Source: Collinsella aerofaciens
GTDB taxonomy: Bacteria > Actinomycetota > Coriobacteriia > Coriobacteriales > Coriobacteriaceae
Direction of reading: 5' to 3'
Assembly: GCA_008671285.1 (NCBI GenBank)
Contig: RPYR01000099.1
Location: forward strand, 1 to 6,477
DNA length: 6,477 bases
Below, one piece after another: positions 5,596 through 6,477 of the stretch. The position numbers and the translations under genes are program-made. Each line of letters starts with the position of its first letter. The stretch's first letter is position 1. The notes under the pieces were generated by a model. That model had not been told where the DNA came from. It made no database searches and saw nothing but the letters and a program-made list of their open reading frames with translations.

Positions 5596-6477
5596 ATGGC
5601 CCCCGCTCAGGCAAGCCTGCTCGCCAAGCTCGACACCCAGGAACGCGTGCGCGACTTCTTGACCAACGCCATCGCAAGCGGCCGCGCATCGCACGCCTAC
5701 CTGTTTTTGGGCGCGCCCGGCGCCGGTAAGCTCGACGCCGCATGGGCGCTCGCCCAAGCATTCCTGTGCGAGCAGGACGGCTGTGGTTCGTGCGACAGCT
5801 GCGTGCGCGTCGCGCGCCATACGCACCCCGACGTGCACTATTACACCCCCGAAAGCGCTACGGGCTACCTCATCGCGCAGACCCGCGAGCTGCTCGACGA
5901 CGTGCCCCTGGCGCCTATCCGCGCCAAGGCAAAGGTCTACATCATCGACCGTGCCGAGCAGCTGCGCGCCAACACCGCCAATGCGCTGCTCAAAACGCTC
6001 GAGGAACCGCCCGAGGGCGTCATGTTCATCCTGTTGGGCACCTCGGCAGATGTGATGCTGCCCACCATCGTGAGCCGCTGCCAGTGCGTGCCGTTTCGAC
6101 TGGTGTCGCCCGCCGTGGCCGCGCAGGCCGTGAGCCGCGCCACCGGTCAGGATATTGCGCGTTGTCGCATGGCCGTCGCCGTGGCGGGGAGTCCCACGCG
6201 TGGCATCGAGTTCCTCAAGAGCGCCGAGCGCCAGGACGCCCGCCGTCAGATGGTTCGCGCCATCGACTCGCTCATCGCCGCCGACGAGGCCGACGTGCTC
6301 AGCCGCGCCAAGTCGCTCATCGTCGCCGTTAAGGCGCCGCTCGCCGAGGTCAAGTCCACGCAGGAAAAGGTGCTCGAGCAAAACGCCGACTACCTGTCGC
6401 GTGGAGCATTGAAGCAGCTTGAGGACCGCAACAAGCGCGAACTCAACGCGCGCGAGCGTTCGGGTATCATGGAAGCG
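5596..6477 (+). CDS. holB: DNA polymerase III delta' subunit (clamp loader), C-terminus cut by the window end
   Basis: The frame stays open for 294 codons to the last base with no stop, so the end is missing. It is an AAA+ protein of the clamp-loader family. 'SHAYLFLGAPGAGK' at 32-45 contains the P-loop, a four-Cys zinc module follows (Cys58, Cys63, Cys66, Cys69), then IIDRAEQL at 116-123 (Walker B-like), LLKTLEEPP at 131-139 and the SRC motif at 160-162. The P-loop ends GKLD where a nucleotide-binding loop would have Ser/Thr after Lys. There is also no DE pair in Walker B. This degeneracy is typical of delta', which serves as the stator, and argues against the DnaX (tau/gamma) paralogue. It works with DnaX and delta to load the beta clamp. 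Its pairing with tmk is a common bacterial arrangement and links nucleotide supply with replication. Confidence 0.92.
   Translation, partial: MAPAQASLLAKLDTQERVRDFLTNAIASGRASHAYLFLGAPGAGKLDAAWALAQAFLCEQDGCGSCDSCVRVARHTHPDVHYYTPESATGYLIAQTRELLDDVPLAPIRAKAKVYIIDRAEQLRANTANALLKTLEEPPEGVMFILLGTSADVMLPTIVSRCQCVPFRLVSPAVAAQAVSRATGQDIARCRMAVAVAGSPTRGIEFLKSAERQDARRQMVRAIDSLIAADEADVLSRAKSLIVAVKAPLAEVKSTQEKVLEQNADYLSRGALKQLEDRNKRELNARERSGIMEA

Noticed and set aside
5473..6381. Minus-strand frame of 302 codons opposite tmk and holB
   Set aside because: It is a mirror of GC-rich coding sequence with no motif, opposite two well-supported genes.
6461..6477. Start of a new gene at the GGTATCATGG near the window end
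   Set aside because: The ATG is in frame within holB (Ser-Gly-Ile-Met-Glu-Ala), the frame is still open, and no Shine-Dalgarno site precedes it.

Overview
The window is GC-rich bacterial chromosome with dense coding, G/C-ending codons and clear Shine-Dalgarno sites. The gene content suggests a high-GC anaerobic actinobacterium. My best guess is Coriobacteriia (Collinsella/Olsenella-like), based on the hydrogenase-maturation genes, an archaeal-style topoisomerase I with a lysine-rich tail, and a tmk-holB pair. This placement is inference from protein style and gene order; no rRNA or other marker is present to prove it.

Layout. Bases 1-87 hold the C-terminal end of hypA, followed 55 nt later by a complete hypB (143-826); together these insert nickel into [NiFe] hydrogenase. 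After 54 nt comes topA (881-3472, TTG start), a type IA topoisomerase whose core motifs look archaeal. It carries four C-terminal zinc ribbons in an A-B-A-B order and a Lys-Lys repeat tail. A strong bidirectional terminator (3500-3538) separates topA from a convergent minus-strand gene (3617-4600). That gene encodes a membrane-anchored zinc-ribbon protein of unknown function with a very acidic exported part. Divergent from it, tmk (4911-5594) and holB (5596 to beyond the window end) form a tightly coupled operon for dTTP synthesis and DNA polymerase III clamp loading.

The least ordinary part is the non-coding DNA around the zinc-ribbon gene. Three near-perfect or perfect palindromic elements (3541-3598, 4669-4737, 4768-4819) lie there, one on the 3' side and two on the 5' side. 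The first and third share the core GGGACGTTC...GAACGTCCC and the same layout, a self-complementary block in the loop that repeats the outer arm, although their outer arms differ. The second has a 23-bp perfect stem containing AGGGACTG. They look like small dispersed, REP-like elements, and no mobilising transposase is encoded here. I did not find a defence system, CRISPR array or RNA gene. The rest of the window is housekeeping genes in ordinary form.
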